Of a DNA stretch of 33,291 nucleotides, positions 1 through 8,271 are shown in pieces. The notes beneath the pieces are model-generated. The model did no database searches and was not told where the DNA came from. It worked only from the letters and a program-made list of their open reading frames with translations. The first letter of the stretch is position 1; each line of letters begins with the position of its first letter. This DNA is from Actinoallomurus sp. (GTDB taxonomy: Bacteria > Actinomycetota > Actinomycetes > Streptosporangiales > Streptosporangiaceae). The DNA lies in the NCBI GenBank assembly GCA_025964625.1, contig JAOPYL010000324.1, positions 1-33,291 of the forward strand. Direction: 5' to 3'. The translations under genes and the position numbers were made by a program.

Positions 1-1
1 C

Positions 2-664
2 GCCGACGCGTGGCGGAACGCCCTCGACGGGCGGACGTTCACCACCACGGGTTCCTTCGGCGACCACTCCTACTACGAGCGGATCGAGCACGACACCGAC
101 CCCAACGACACCTACGCCCGTACCTTCGCCGACGGCACCTGGTACGAACGCGACATCGTCGACGGCGGCTTCCTCGACCTGGTGCGGCTCGGCGTCCGTC
201 CGGCGTCGTACGGTGACGTGACGGCCTCGCTGCCCGAACTCGATGCCGTCGACTCGGTCACGGCCCCGAACGGCGATGTGTACTGGCACCGCTACAACCA
301 CGACTCCTACGGCGAGAGCCAGGATGACGGCACCGGGTGGCCGGCGGCCCACGGCCATCTGACCGGCCGCGCATGGCCGCTGCTGTCGGGGGAGCGGGGC
401 GAGTACGAGCTGGCCGCGGGCCGGCCGGCCGCTTCCTACCTCCAGGCCATGGCCGACGCCGGCAACGCCGGCTACCTGATCCCCGAGCAGGTCTGGGACC
501 GTGCGAACCAGTACGGCTTCACCGCCGGCAAGCCGACCGGCTCGGCGGCCCCGCTGGCCTGGGCGGAGGCGCAGTACGTGCGGCTCGCCCAGTCGATCGA
601 CGCCGGGCGGCCGGTGGACCGGCCGTCGGTCGTGGCCTCCCGCTACGGGATACCCGGAGGGTGA
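2..664 (+). CDS. GH15 glucoamylase/glucodextranase, C-terminal part
   Basis: Partial gene: the reading frame is open from the first bases and ends at TGA 662-664, so about 220 C-terminal residues are present. The segments GYLIPEQVWD and SAAPLAWAEAQYVRL are typical of the end of the (alpha/alpha)6 barrel in family 15 glycoside hydrolases of the bacterial glucodextranase/glucoamylase type, which release glucose from alpha-glucans. PEQVWD lies in the region carrying the catalytic base in this family; this assignment is from family knowledge. The N-terminal domain and any signal peptide lie outside the window, so secretion cannot be judged. It is separated from the next gene by over 500 bases and is not part of the conserved block that follows. 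Confidence 0.82.
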   Translation, partial: ADAWRNALDGRTFTTTGSFGDHSYYERIEHDTDPNDTYARTFADGTWYERDIVDGGFLDLVRLGVRPASYGDVTASLPELDAVDSVTAPNGDVYWHRYNHDSYGESQDDGTGWPAAHGHLTGRAWPLLSGERGEYELAAGRPAASYLQAMADAGNAGYLIPEQVWDRANQYGFTAGKPTGSAAPLAWAEAQYVRLAQSIDAGRPVDRPSVVASRYGIPGG

Positions 665-1209
665 ACGCCGGCCCGCGACCGTGCTCGTCGGCAGTCGCGT
701 GGTGTCGGTGAGTTACGGCCCCGGTGCGACGGCAGTTGTGATTTTCCGTGGTGCCCGTACCTCTTCCAATGCGCTGACCTGCGGGGTTACAGTCAAAGTG
801 GTCCGGGATACTCGCGGGTGTTGATCCTCTGTGGATTTCCTCAACGAATCGCACCGGCCGGCCCGCGGTTTCCGGACGATCAGGGATGGAGGGACCGTCG
901 ATCCGCCCCAGTAGATCCGGTCGCTCCGCCGTCGGCCCTATGCGCATCCGGGGCCGGCGATAGGGGCACTGGACGCCGATGAGCGACATAAGCCCACCGG
1001 CGCCCAGCGTCCCATCACGCAGGTCGGCGTTCAGGGCAGAGGCGCGCGCATTTGCACGTGTACTTGGCATATGCCGGACCTATGATGCCTCCATACGCGT
1101 GGATGTGCTGGGCCGTGGCCGCCGGCAGACCACTCAACCGGCACTCACCCTCTGCCGTAGGGGAGGCAGAGGCCTGATCCCCGTACGGGTGGCGTTCTGA
1201 GGGGGCCAC
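665..1209. other. gene-poor intergenic region with one candidate promoter
   Basis: No convincing gene was found on either strand; the longer open frames are low-quality shadows. A consensus-like -10 hexamer TATGAT lies at 1081-1086, just downstream of a perfect 10-bp palindrome GGCATATGCC (1066-1075). This could drive the short DUF397 gene about 120 bases downstream. No clear -35 box was seen. Base composition is locally lower in GC around 730-850 and 1045-1100 than in the surrounding genes. Confidence 0.4.
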
Positions 1210-1392
1210 ATGCAGCGGATCGATCCGGATGTGCCGCCTTGGCCGCCCGAAGCCGGCTGGCGGAAGAGCAGTTACAGCAACCCCAGTGGCAACTGCGTGG
1301 AGTCGACCCGGCTGCCCGACGCGGGCCGCCCCGAGGCGCCCCGGCGCGCCCCGGCGCGGACGACGGCCCCCGCCCTGTCGCCGCACCAATAA
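1210..1392 (+). CDS. short, probably truncated DUF397 protein
   Basis: A 60-residue frame with ATG preceded by GAGGGGG. Residues 16-30 (GWRKSSYSNPSGNCVE) are the diagnostic N-terminal half of DUF397, a small actinobacterial family usually encoded beside an XRE-type regulator (the BldB/AbaA-orf companion type). The second half, normally a VAVRDSKDPDGP-like stretch followed by a W..FL box, is missing: after LPDAG the sequence becomes Pro/Arg/Ala-rich and stops. A GADDGPRPVAAP segment in another frame just downstream weakly resembles the lost DxDGPxLxxxP part, so a frameshift is possible. No XRE partner is adjacent. DUF397 identity is secure from the motif; whether the gene is functional is doubtful. 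Confidence 0.55.
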   Translation: MQRIDPDVPPWPPEAGWRKSSYSNPSGNCVESTRLPDAGRPEAPRRAPARTTAPALSPHQ

Positions 1393-1618
1393 CACGCGGC
1401 ACGCCGTCTCGGCCAGCGTCGTCACGGCTGCTGGCCGAACCCGGACGGAGCGGTGGCCGAAGGGCCGCCCCTCCGGGAGGCCGGGGCGTGTGCCGGTCGT
1501 GCGTCCAGCCTGCGTGTACCGCCAATGGACCTTTCCGGACGCCCACACACCACTTATTCGGCACGCCAGTACCGACAGGTAAGGTCATGACCAGCGTTGG
1601 GGGAGCGGGAGGTGGGTA

Positions 1619-2212
1619 TTGAAAGACCGGCTGTGGACGTGGCCGAACGTTTTGAGCTTCGCACGTCTGCTGGGTGTCCCCATTTTCCTGTGGCTGGTGC
1701 TCATCAAGCAGGACTGGTGGGCGTTCGGCATCCTGGTCTTCGCCGGGCTGTCCGACTGGCTCGACGGCAAGCTCGCCCGGATGCTCGACCAGACCAGCAA
1801 GCTGGGCGCGTTCCTCGATCCCGCGGCGGACCGTCTCTACATTTTCGCGACACTGCTCGGCCTGGTCGTCCGCGGTGTCGTCCCCCTGTGGCTGGCGCTC
1901 GTGCTCATCGGCCGCGAGGTCTACATGGCGCTGCCCCTCTACCTCCTGAGACGGCACGGTTACGGGCCGCCGCCGGTGCACTTCGTGGGCAAGGCCGCCA
2001 CGCTCTGCCTGCTGTACGCTTTCCCGCTGCTGTTTCTCGGGGTCCATTCGGGGACGTATGCCGTGGTCGCGAAGGTCGTCGGATGGGCGTTCACGATCTG
2101 GGGAACCGGCCTGTACTGGTGGGCGGCCGTCCTCTACACCGCCCAGGTGCGGCAGCTCGTGCGGGCCGACCACAGGTCCGGTGAACTGAAGGGAGCGGAA
2201 CCCCGACCATGA
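1619..2212 (+). CDS. CDP-alcohol phosphatidyltransferase (PgsA-like)
   Basis: Integral membrane enzyme of 197 residues that transfers a phosphatidyl group from CDP-diacylglycerol to an alcohol in phospholipid synthesis. The family signature DxxDGxxARx8GxxxDxxxD is complete near residues 46-71 (SDWLDGKLAR, then GAFLDPAADR). Five to six hydrophobic segments follow the expected layout. The start is TTG 1619, chosen because GGGAGGTG sits at 1607-1614; no in-frame ATG or GTG fits better. Its place just before a mannose-1-P guanylyltransferase and the DUF881/Sbp/GarA block matches pgsA2 (Rv1822) of Mycobacterium tuberculosis by synteny. The acceptor alcohol (glycerol-phosphate, inositol-phosphate or other) cannot be read from the sequence. 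A TAAGGT -10-like hexamer lies at 1580-1585. Confidence 0.88.
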   Translation: MKDRLWTWPNVLSFARLLGVPIFLWLVLIKQDWWAFGILVFAGLSDWLDGKLARMLDQTSKLGAFLDPAADRLYIFATLLGLVVRGVVPLWLALVLIGREVYMALPLYLLRRHGYGPPPVHFVGKAATLCLLYAFPLLFLGVHSGTYAVVAKVVGWAFTIWGTGLYWWAAVLYTAQVRQLVRADHRSGELKGAEPRP

Positions 2213-2243
2213 TCGGAGTACCCGTCGCAGAGGAGTGGCTCTC

Positions 2244-4739
2244 GTGAAGGCCGTTGTGATGGCGGGTGGAGAGGGGACGCGGCTGCGGCCGATGACCGCC
2301 AACCAGCCCAAGCCGCTGCTCCCGGTGGTCAACAAGCCGATCATGGATCACGTGCTGCGCCTGCTCAAGCGGCACGGATTCACCGAGACCGTCGTCACCG
2401 TCCAGTTCCTCGCCGCGCTCGTGCGCAACTACTTCGGCGACGGCGAGGAGATCGGCATGGCGTTGAGCTACGCCACCGAGGAGATGCCCCTCGGCACCGC
2501 CGGCAGCGTCAAGAACGCCCAGGACGCCCTGCGCGACGAGCGCTTCCTGGTGATCTCCGGGGACGCCCTCACCGACATCGACCTGACCGACCTCGTACGC
2601 TTCCACAAGGAGAACGGCGCGCTCGTCACCATCGGTCTCAAGCGCGTGCCGAATCCGCTGGAGTTCGGCATCATCATCATCGATGACGAGGGCCGCATCC
2701 AGCGGTTCCTGGAGAAGCCGACCTGGGGGCAGGTCTTCTCCGACACGGCGAACACCGGCATCTACGTCATGGAGCCCGAGGTTCTCGACCACGTCGCGGC
2801 GGGAGAGCCGGTGGACTGGTCCGGCGACGTGTTCCCCAAGCTGCTCGCCGAAGGCGCGCCGCTGTACGGCTATGTCGCGGACGGCTACTGGGAGGACGTC
2901 GGCACCCACGAGAGCTATCTCAAGGCCCAGGCCGACATGCTGTCGGGCCGGATCGACATCGAGCCGGAGGGATTCGAGGTCTCCCCGGGCGTCTGGGTCG
3001 CCGAGGGCGCGGAGGTCGATCCCGATGCCGTGCTCAAGGGCCCGCTCTACATCGGCGGCTACGCCAAGGTCGAGGCCGGCGCGGAGTTGCGCGAGTTCAC
3101 CGTGCTCGGCAGCAACGTCGTGGTCAAGGAGGGCGCCTTCCTGCACCGCGCCATCGTGCACGACAACGTCTTCATCGGGCCCTCCACGAACCTCCGGGGC
3201 TGCGTCGTCGGCAAGAACACCGACGTCATGGCCGGCGCCCGCATCGAGGAGGGCGCGGTCATCGGCGACGAGTGCGTGATCGAGTCGGAGGCGTACGTCT
3301 CCAGTGACGTCAAGGTCTACCCGTTCAAGACGATCGAGGCCGGCGCGGTCGTCAACACGAGCGTCATCTGGGAGTCGCGCGGCCAGCGCACCCTGTTCGG
3401 GCCGCGCGGCGTCTCCGGCCTGATCAACGTGGAGATCACGCCCGAGCTCGCGGTAAGGCTCGCGAGCGCGTACGCCACCACCCTGAAGAAGGGCGCCTGC
3501 GTCACGGCCTCCCGTGACGCCTCCCGCGCGGCCCGCACGCTGAAGCGCGCCGTGCAGAGCGCGCTCACCGCGAGCGCCATCAACGTGCAGGACCTGGAGG
3601 CGTGCCCGATCCCCGTCGCGCGGTACGAGACGGCACGGGAGAACTGCGTCGGCGGCATCGTGATCCGTACGACTCCGGGCGACCCCCAGGGCGTCGACAT
3701 CCTCTTCCTCGACGACAACGGCGCCGACCTGTCCCAGACCGCCCAGCGCAAGCTGGAGCGGGTGTTCGGCCGTCAGGAGTACCGCCGGGCCTTCCCTGGT
3801 GAGATCGCCGAGCTGTCCTATCCCTCTCGCGTCGTCGAGACCTACGTCCGTGACGTCCAGCGCTGCGTCGACCTGCGGGGGGTGCGCGAGGCCGGGCTGA
3901 AGATCGTCATTGACTGTGCGGGCGGCACGGCGTCCCTCGTGCTCCCGCAGCTGCTCGGCCGGCTCGGCGTGGAGGTGCTGACCGTCAACAACCGCCTCGA
4001 CGAGGCGTCGCCGACCGAGACCCTCGCCGAGCGCATGCGCGACCTTCAGCGCCTCGGGGAACTCGTGTCGTCCTCGCGGGCGGCGTTCGGAGTGCGTTTC
4101 GACCCGGTCGGCGAGCGCATCACCCTCGTCAACGAGAACGGCGAGCTGATCAGTGACGACCGGGGACTCCTCGTCGTGCTGGACCTGGTCGCCGCGGAGC
4201 GACGCGGCGGGCGGGTGGCGCTGCCGGTCACCACCACGCGCGTGGCCGAGCAGGTGTGCCGCTTCCACGGCGTGCAGGTGGAGTGGACCTCCACTTCCCA
4301 GGACGTGCTGACCAAGGCGGCGGCCGGCGACAGCATCTTCGCCGGCGACGGCCGGGGCGGCTTCATCATTCCCGAGTTCAGCCCCACGGTCGACGGCATC
4401 GCGGCCTTCATCCGGATGCTGGGGCTGGTGGCCCGCACCCGCCTGACCCTCTCCCAGATCGACCACCGGATTCCCGAGGCGCACCTGCTCAAGCGGTCGG
4501 TGCCCACGCCGTGGGCGGCCAAGGGCAGCGTCATGCGGCACGTGGTGGAGGCGGCGGCCGAACGCGTCATCGACACGACGGACGGCGTGCGCGTCATCGA
4601 GGACGACGCCAGCTGGATCTTGGTACTGCCCGATCCCGCCGAGGCCATCACCCACCTCTGGGCCGAGGGGGCCGACCGTGACACCGCCCAGACCCTCCTG
4701 GAGGACTGGGCCCGCGTGGTGGAGAATGCCGGTTCTTGA
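2244..4739 (+). CDS. mannose-1-phosphate guanylyltransferase fused to degenerate phosphohexomutase
   Basis: An 831-residue three-part protein. Residues 1-235 are a nucleotidyltransferase with the GGEGTRLRP loop, QPKP, the EKPTW box and WEDVGTHESYLKAQ, expected to make GDP-mannose or a similar NDP-sugar from sugar-1-phosphate. Residues about 245-375 are left-handed beta-helix hexapeptide repeats. Residues about 385-831 have the alpha-D-phosphohexomutase fold, but its catalytic motifs are altered: the phosphoserine loop reads TASRDASRAAR (Ser423/Ser427), the metal loop DGDxDR reads DPVGER (620-625), the sugar loop reads GDGRGGF (701-707) and RPSGTEP reads LPDPAEA (795-801). The GTG at 2244 is chosen over GTG 2235 because AGGAG (2231-2235) is 8 bases upstream and the family begins KAVVMAGG. 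It likely forms an operon with the upstream phosphatidyltransferase. The mutase half is probably non-catalytic (inference). Confidence 0.87.
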   Translation: MKAVVMAGGEGTRLRPMTANQPKPLLPVVNKPIMDHVLRLLKRHGFTETVVTVQFLAALVRNYFGDGEEIGMALSYATEEMPLGTAGSVKNAQDALRDERFLVISGDALTDIDLTDLVRFHKENGALVTIGLKRVPNPLEFGIIIIDDEGRIQRFLEKPTWGQVFSDTANTGIYVMEPEVLDHVAAGEPVDWSGDVFPKLLAEGAPLYGYVADGYWEDVGTHESYLKAQADMLSGRIDIEPEGFEVSPGVWVAEGAEVDPDAVLKGPLYIGGYAKVEAGAELREFTVLGSNVVVKEGAFLHRAIVHDNVFIGPSTNLRGCVVGKNTDVMAGARIEEGAVIGDECVIESEAYVSSDVKVYPFKTIEAGAVVNTSVIWESRGQRTLFGPRGVSGLINVEITPELAVRLASAYATTLKKGACVTASRDASRAARTLKRAVQSALTASAINVQDLEACPIPVARYETARENCVGGIVIRTTPGDPQGVDILFLDDNGADLSQTAQRKLERVFGRQEYRRAFPGEIAELSYPSRVVETYVRDVQRCVDLRGVREAGLKIVIDCAGGTASLVLPQLLGRLGVEVLTVNNRLDEASPTETLAERMRDLQRLGELVSSSRAAFGVRFDPVGERITLVNENGELISDDRGLLVVLDLVAAERRGGRVALPVTTTRVAEQVCRFHGVQVEWTSTSQDVLTKAAAGDSIFAGDGRGGFIIPEFSPTVDGIAAFIRMLGLVARTRLTLSQIDHRIPEAHLLKRSVPTPWAAKGSVMRHVVEAAAERVIDTTDGVRVIEDDASWILVLPDPAEAITHLWAEGADRDTAQTLLEDWARVVENAGS

Positions 4740-4777
4740 CCAGAATCGGTTTTTTGACCAGAAGAGGCGGACCCGAG

Positions 4778-5794
4778 GTGCCGGAACAGGTCACGACCGT
4801 GACGGACGAGGCGACCACGGACGCCCCGCGGCGACGCGGGCGGACGCGGCTGCGGAGGTGGCTGCGGAGGGCCGGCGTCACCCTGCTGGTCCTCGCCGTC
4901 GCGGGCACGCTGTTCTCGCTGGTCTACGATGCGGCCACCGCCGGCCGCGCCCGCCCGCCGGCCGGGCTGACCTACGTGCGGACCGCCGACCTGCTCACCC
5001 GCTACCGCGTGTGGGGGAGCGGCGGGTCGCCGATCGTGCTGGTGCACGGGGCGGCGGAGTCCGCCGACACCTGGGAGCGCCTCGCCGGCACCCTGGCCCG
5101 TGACCACCGCGTGTACGCCCTCGACCTGGACGGGTCCGGGTACACGCGGCGCCGCGGCCCGTACACCGTGGACCACCAGGCGCGGCAACTGCTCGCGTTC
5201 CTGGACGCGCTGAAACTCGACCGGCCGGTGCTGGTCGGCCACTCCGCCGGCGCGGCGGTCGTCGCCGAGGCCGTGCTGCGCTCTCCGGGCAGGGCCGGTG
5301 CGTTGATGTTCCTCGACGGCGATGCCCTCAAGGGGGGCGCGGGCCCCGGCCCGGCGCTGCGGTTCCTGATGGTCCCGCCGTACCGGACCACCTTGCTCCG
5401 ACTGGTCATCCGGTCGGACCGGCTGATCCGCACGATCTACTCCTCCCAGTGCGGCCCCGCCTGCCCGCGTCTCGACGCCGCCGGAGTGGACGTGTGGCGC
5501 AGGCCGTTCCAGGTCGCCGGGGCGGAGTCGGGCATCTGGGGAGCGACGCGGTACGGCGTGCCCGGCCTGACCGCCGGCCGGCTGGCCGGGTTGCGCGGAA
5601 CCACCCTGCCCAAGGCGGTGGTGTTCGGCGCCGACGACCACGTCTTCAGCAAGACCTCGGCGACCGAGACCGCTCGGCGCATCGGCGCGCCGCCGCCGAC
5701 ATTGATCCCCGGCGCCCGCCACCTGACGATGATCTCCTCACCCGCCACGGTGGCGGAGGCCGTCGAGGCCCTCGCCGCCCGCCGGGCCCCCTGA
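4778..5794 (+). CDS. membrane-anchored alpha/beta hydrolase
   Basis: A 338-residue protein with an Arg-rich N-terminus, one transmembrane segment (about residues 33-50) and an extracytoplasmic alpha/beta-hydrolase domain. Visible are the oxyanion-hole strand VLVHGAAESADTW, the nucleophile elbow GHSAG (Ser156), the acid in FGADDHVFS (Asp286 or Asp287) and the general base in PGARHLTMI (His315). This is a complete Ser-Asp-His triad; the substrate is unknown. GTG 4778 is preferred, with AAGAGG 10 bases upstream. The alternative TTG 4736 overlaps the stop of the preceding gene (TTGA) and would add LTRIGFLTRRGGPE. The upstream stretch holds TTGACCAGAA twice, 18 bases apart. It probably ends the envelope operon; a reverse-strand gene converges on it. 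Confidence 0.8.
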   Translation: MPEQVTTVTDEATTDAPRRRGRTRLRRWLRRAGVTLLVLAVAGTLFSLVYDAATAGRARPPAGLTYVRTADLLTRYRVWGSGGSPIVLVHGAAESADTWERLAGTLARDHRVYALDLDGSGYTRRRGPYTVDHQARQLLAFLDALKLDRPVLVGHSAGAAVVAEAVLRSPGRAGALMFLDGDALKGGAGPGPALRFLMVPPYRTTLLRLVIRSDRLIRTIYSSQCGPACPRLDAAGVDVWRRPFQVAGAESGIWGATRYGVPGLTAGRLAGLRGTTLPKAVVFGADDHVFSKTSATETARRIGAPPPTLIPGARHLTMISSPATVAEAVEALAARRAP

Positions 5795-5838
5795 GCGCCG
5801 GAGAACGGCGGCCCCGGTTCCGGGTGCCGACGGAGGCG

Positions 5839-6249
5839 TCAGCGGCTCCGGGACCGCTGGAGCCGGCCGGATACGAGCACCGGCCCGGCGTGCACGGTCA
5901 CGCCGGCGAAGTCGCCCGCCGCCTCTGCCACCCAGTAGGTGCCTTCGACGACGACCGCCGGAACCCGGCTGATGGCCGGATTCCGGCCGGCCCCGGTGAA
6001 CTGAGCGGTGGCCGCGGACACTCCAGCGGGCAACTGTCCCCAGGCCAGCGCCCACAAGGCGCCCCCACGCGGGTTCCGCCAGGCGCCGCGGAGAACGGAC
6101 ACCGACACGGGCGTGGCGACGCAGACGTCCGCCATCCGCATGCCCTCGTACACCTCCAGGGCGGCCCTGTCCGCGGCGCCGCGGCCCACGCGGACCGTCC
6201 AGCCACTGATCGGAAGCCGCATGAGCGGGATGGCCCGCGCCCGTTCCAC
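5839..6249 (-). CDS. hypothetical actinobacterial protein
   Basis: Reverse-strand frame of about 136 residues with normal third-position GC bias, lying between a hydrolase gene and the divergent DUF881 gene. Recognisable blocks are RLPISGWTVRVGRGAADRAALEVYEGMRMADVCVA, then VSVLRGAWRNP, WALAWGQLP and TYWVAEAAGDFAGVTV. The residue pattern suggests a compact beta-rich fold without signal peptide or membrane segment. The GTG at 6249 is chosen because GGGGGA lies 6 bases upstream; ATG 6279 would add ten residues but has no ribosome binding site. No function is recognised. Lack of frame disruption supports a real gene, but assignment rests on composition and on the impression of a conserved family. 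Confidence 0.55.
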   Translation of the reverse strand: MERARAIPLMRLPISGWTVRVGRGAADRAALEVYEGMRMADVCVATPVSVSVLRGAWRNPRGGALWALAWGQLPAGVSAATAQFTGAGRNPAISRVPAVVVEGTYWVAEAAGDFAGVTVHAGPVLVSGRLQRSRSR

Positions 6250-6398
6250 GATGATTCCCCCACGTCCCGGTGTCCGCATGTTCTCAGTTCACCGCCGGCT
6301 CCTTGGGACGCCGTGCACGCCGGCTCAGAGTTCCCTGTGAGTTCTCTGTCATCCGCGCCCGGCCCTGCGAGTGTCGCGGGCTTGCCACAATGGGGCGG

Positions 6399-7256
6399 AT
6401 GAGCGAGCAGGGAGAAATGAGGCGCTGGGATCGGCCGGACGCCTCCATGTCGCTGCTCGCCGACCTGCTCGCCGGCACCGGTCTGGAGCCGGGTTACAAG
6501 GCGGCCGCCGTCCGGCGCGCCGCGTCCGGCGACCGGCGTAGCCGTTATGGGACAGGGGCCCGGCTGTTCGCCGCGACCCTGGTCCTCGGGCTGCTCGGCG
6601 CCGTCGCGGTCGCCCAGGTGCGGCGTGGTGAGCCGGTCGCGGAGCGGCAGCGAAGGGCCCTGATCGCGCAGATCCGGCAGCGGACGGAGGAGACCGATGG
6701 GCTCCAGCGGCAGGCGGACGAGCTGCGCGGGCAGACCGAGCGGCTCCGGCAGTCGGCTCTCGCGCGCAGCGACGCGGGCCGGCGCGCCCGCGAGGAACTC
6801 GACCGGGTGGCCGTCGCCGTGGCGGCCGTTCCGGTCAGCGGCGCCGCGGCGGTCGTCACCGTCGACGACGCCCATGGCGCGCGCGGCACGGCCGCGCAGC
6901 AGGACGGCCGCATCTACGATCAGGACCTGCAGGAGCTCGTCAACGGGCTATGGGCGGCCGGTGCGACGGCGGTCGCGGTCAACGGCCAGCGCATGACCGC
7001 GACCACCGCGATCCGCTCCGCCGGTGACGCCATCCTCGTCGACTACCGGCCGCTGTCGCCGCCGTACGCCGTGACCGCCGCCGGCGACCCTGGCACCATC
7101 GAGAACGCGTTCGCCGACTCACCGGCCGGGCGCGCCTTCCGTACGCTCAAGACCACGTTCGGCATCCGATATGACATCCGCAAGGAGGACAGCGTGCGAC
7201 TGCCCGCGGCGCCGGCCCCGCGTCTCCGCTATGCCCGGCAGGAGACGTCCGGGTGA
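6399..7256 (+). CDS. DUF881 family protein (first copy)
   Basis: A 285-residue single-pass protein: cytoplasmic N-terminus (RPDASMSLLADLL, the conserved start of the family), a membrane helix at GARLFAATLVLGLLGAVAV, an extracytoplasmic coiled coil rich in Arg/Glu/Gln, then the DUF881 domain with DQDLQELVNGLWAAGATAVAVNGQRM, AIRSAGDAILVDYRPLSPPY and AGDPGTI. ATG 6399 is used; it lies 7 bases after a CACAAT hexamer and may be leaderless. It is the first gene of a tightly overlapping trio with Sbp and a second DUF881 protein, matching Rv1823-Rv1825 in M. tuberculosis. These are associated with the cell envelope and division, but the molecular role is not established. Confidence 0.87.
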   Translation: MSEQGEMRRWDRPDASMSLLADLLAGTGLEPGYKAAAVRRAASGDRRSRYGTGARLFAATLVLGLLGAVAVAQVRRGEPVAERQRRALIAQIRQRTEETDGLQRQADELRGQTERLRQSALARSDAGRRAREELDRVAVAVAAVPVSGAAAVVTVDDAHGARGTAAQQDGRIYDQDLQELVNGLWAAGATAVAVNGQRMTATTAIRSAGDAILVDYRPLSPPYAVTAAGDPGTIENAFADSPAGRAFRTLKTTFGIRYDIRKEDSVRLPAAPAPRLRYARQETSG

Positions 7257-7585
7257 TCGCGCTGATCGGCCTGGCGGCCGGGATCGTCCTCGGGTTCGTT
7301 GTCCATCCCGCGGTCCCGCTGTGGCTGCAGCCGTACCTGCCCATCGCGATCGTGGCCGCACTGGACGCCATGTTCGGCGGCCTGCGCGCCCGCCTCGACG
7401 GAATCTTCGACGACAAGGTCTTCGTCGTGTCCTTCCTGAGCAACACCATCATCGCGGCGCTCATCGTGTTCTTCGGCGACCAGCTCGGCGTTGGCTCACA
7501 ACTGTCGACCGGAGTGGTCGTCGTCCTCGGCATCCGGATCTTCTCCAACGTCGCGGCGATCCGGCGAAAGCTCTTCCAGGCATGA
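7253..7585 (+). CDS. sbp: small basic family protein Sbp (DUF1290)
   Basis: A 110-residue integral membrane protein with three hydrophobic helices. Segments PYLPIAIVAALDAMFGGLRA, FDDKVFVVSFLSNT and GVVVVLGIRIFSNVAAIRR are hallmarks of the Sbp/DUF1290 family, first named beside divIB in Bacillus. The start GTG 7253 overlaps the preceding stop by four bases (GTGA), and its stop overlaps the next ATG (ATGA), so the three proteins are translationally coupled and presumably made in proportion. Partner proteins are most likely the two flanking DUF881 products. The function in envelope or division is inferred from context only. Confidence 0.9.
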   Translation: MIALIGLAAGIVLGFVVHPAVPLWLQPYLPIAIVAALDAMFGGLRARLDGIFDDKVFVVSFLSNTIIAALIVFFGDQLGVGSQLSTGVVVVLGIRIFSNVAAIRRKLFQA

Positions 7586-8271
7586 GCGAGCCGGCGGAGG
7601 GGCGCGGTCCGGGTTCGCTGCTGCGGCCGCGGCTCAACAAGGGGCAGCTCATCGTCGCCGTGCTGTGCGCCGTGCTCGGGTTCGCGGTCGCAGCGCAGGT
7701 GCACTCCAACGACAGGGACACGAAGTTCGCCACCGCACGTCAGGACGGGCTGGTCGGCATCCTCGGCGACCTCTCGCAGCGCTCCGACCGGCTGCGCGCC
7801 GACATCCGTGACCTGGACGACACCAGGGCCGGGCTGGAGCGCGACACAGAGGGACAGGCCGCGGTCGAGGACGCCCGCAGGCGCGCCGCGACCTACGGCA
7901 TGCTGGCCGGCACGCTTCCCGCGACCGGGCCCGGCATCGAACTGACCATCAACGATCCGCAGGGCAGGGTCCGGTCGGCCGCCCTCCTCGACACCCTCGA
8001 GGAGTTGCGCGACGCGGGCGCGGAGGTCATCCAGGTCGGGGACGTGCGCGTCGGGGTGAACACCTACTTCGCCGACGCGAGCGGCGGCGTCATCGCCGAC
8101 GGCCAGAGCCTGACGCGACCGTACCGCTTCCTGGCCATCGGCGACCCGCACACGCTCGCCACCGCGCTGAACATCCCGGGAGGCGTCCTGCAGTCGCTGC
8201 GGAACAGCGGCGCGGACGGAGTGGTCGGCCAGCAGCCGAAGGTCACGGTTCAGGCGGTAAGATCACCGTAG
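7582..8271 (+). CDS. DUF881 family protein (second copy)
   Basis: A 229-residue paralogue of the protein two genes upstream. It has a short cytoplasmic N-terminus, one membrane helix (QLIVAVLCAVLGFAVAAQV), a coiled-coil stretch with RQDGLVGILGDLSQRSDRL, and a DUF881 domain containing GPGIELTINDPQG, LLDTLEELRDAGAEVIQVGDVRV and FLAIGDPHTLATALNIPGG. ATG 7582 overlaps the sbp stop (ATGA), showing coupling. In mycobacteria the next gene is gcvH; here it is instead a promoter region followed by the FHA protein. The pair of DUF881 proteins probably assembles with Sbp in the membrane (inference). Confidence 0.88.
   Translation: MSEPAEGRGPGSLLRPRLNKGQLIVAVLCAVLGFAVAAQVHSNDRDTKFATARQDGLVGILGDLSQRSDRLRADIRDLDDTRAGLERDTEGQAAVEDARRRAATYGMLAGTLPATGPGIELTINDPQGRVRSAALLDTLEELRDAGAEVIQVGDVRVGVNTYFADASGGVIADGQSLTRPYRFLAIGDPHTLATALNIPGGVLQSLRNSGADGVVGQQPKVTVQAVRSP

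Noticed and set aside
519-1070. 183-residue reverse-strand frame over the GH15 end and intergenic region
   Set aside because: It overlaps the well-supported GH15 frame antisense and has low-complexity Arg/Pro/Gly composition without motifs.
1145-2344. 399-residue reverse-strand frame
   Set aside because: It is the antisense shadow of the phosphatidyltransferase gene, with His/Glu/Arg-rich sequence typical of shadows.
2091-4655. 854-residue reverse-strand frame
   Set aside because: Shadow of the guanylyltransferase-mutase gene; its length comes from high GC removing stop codons.
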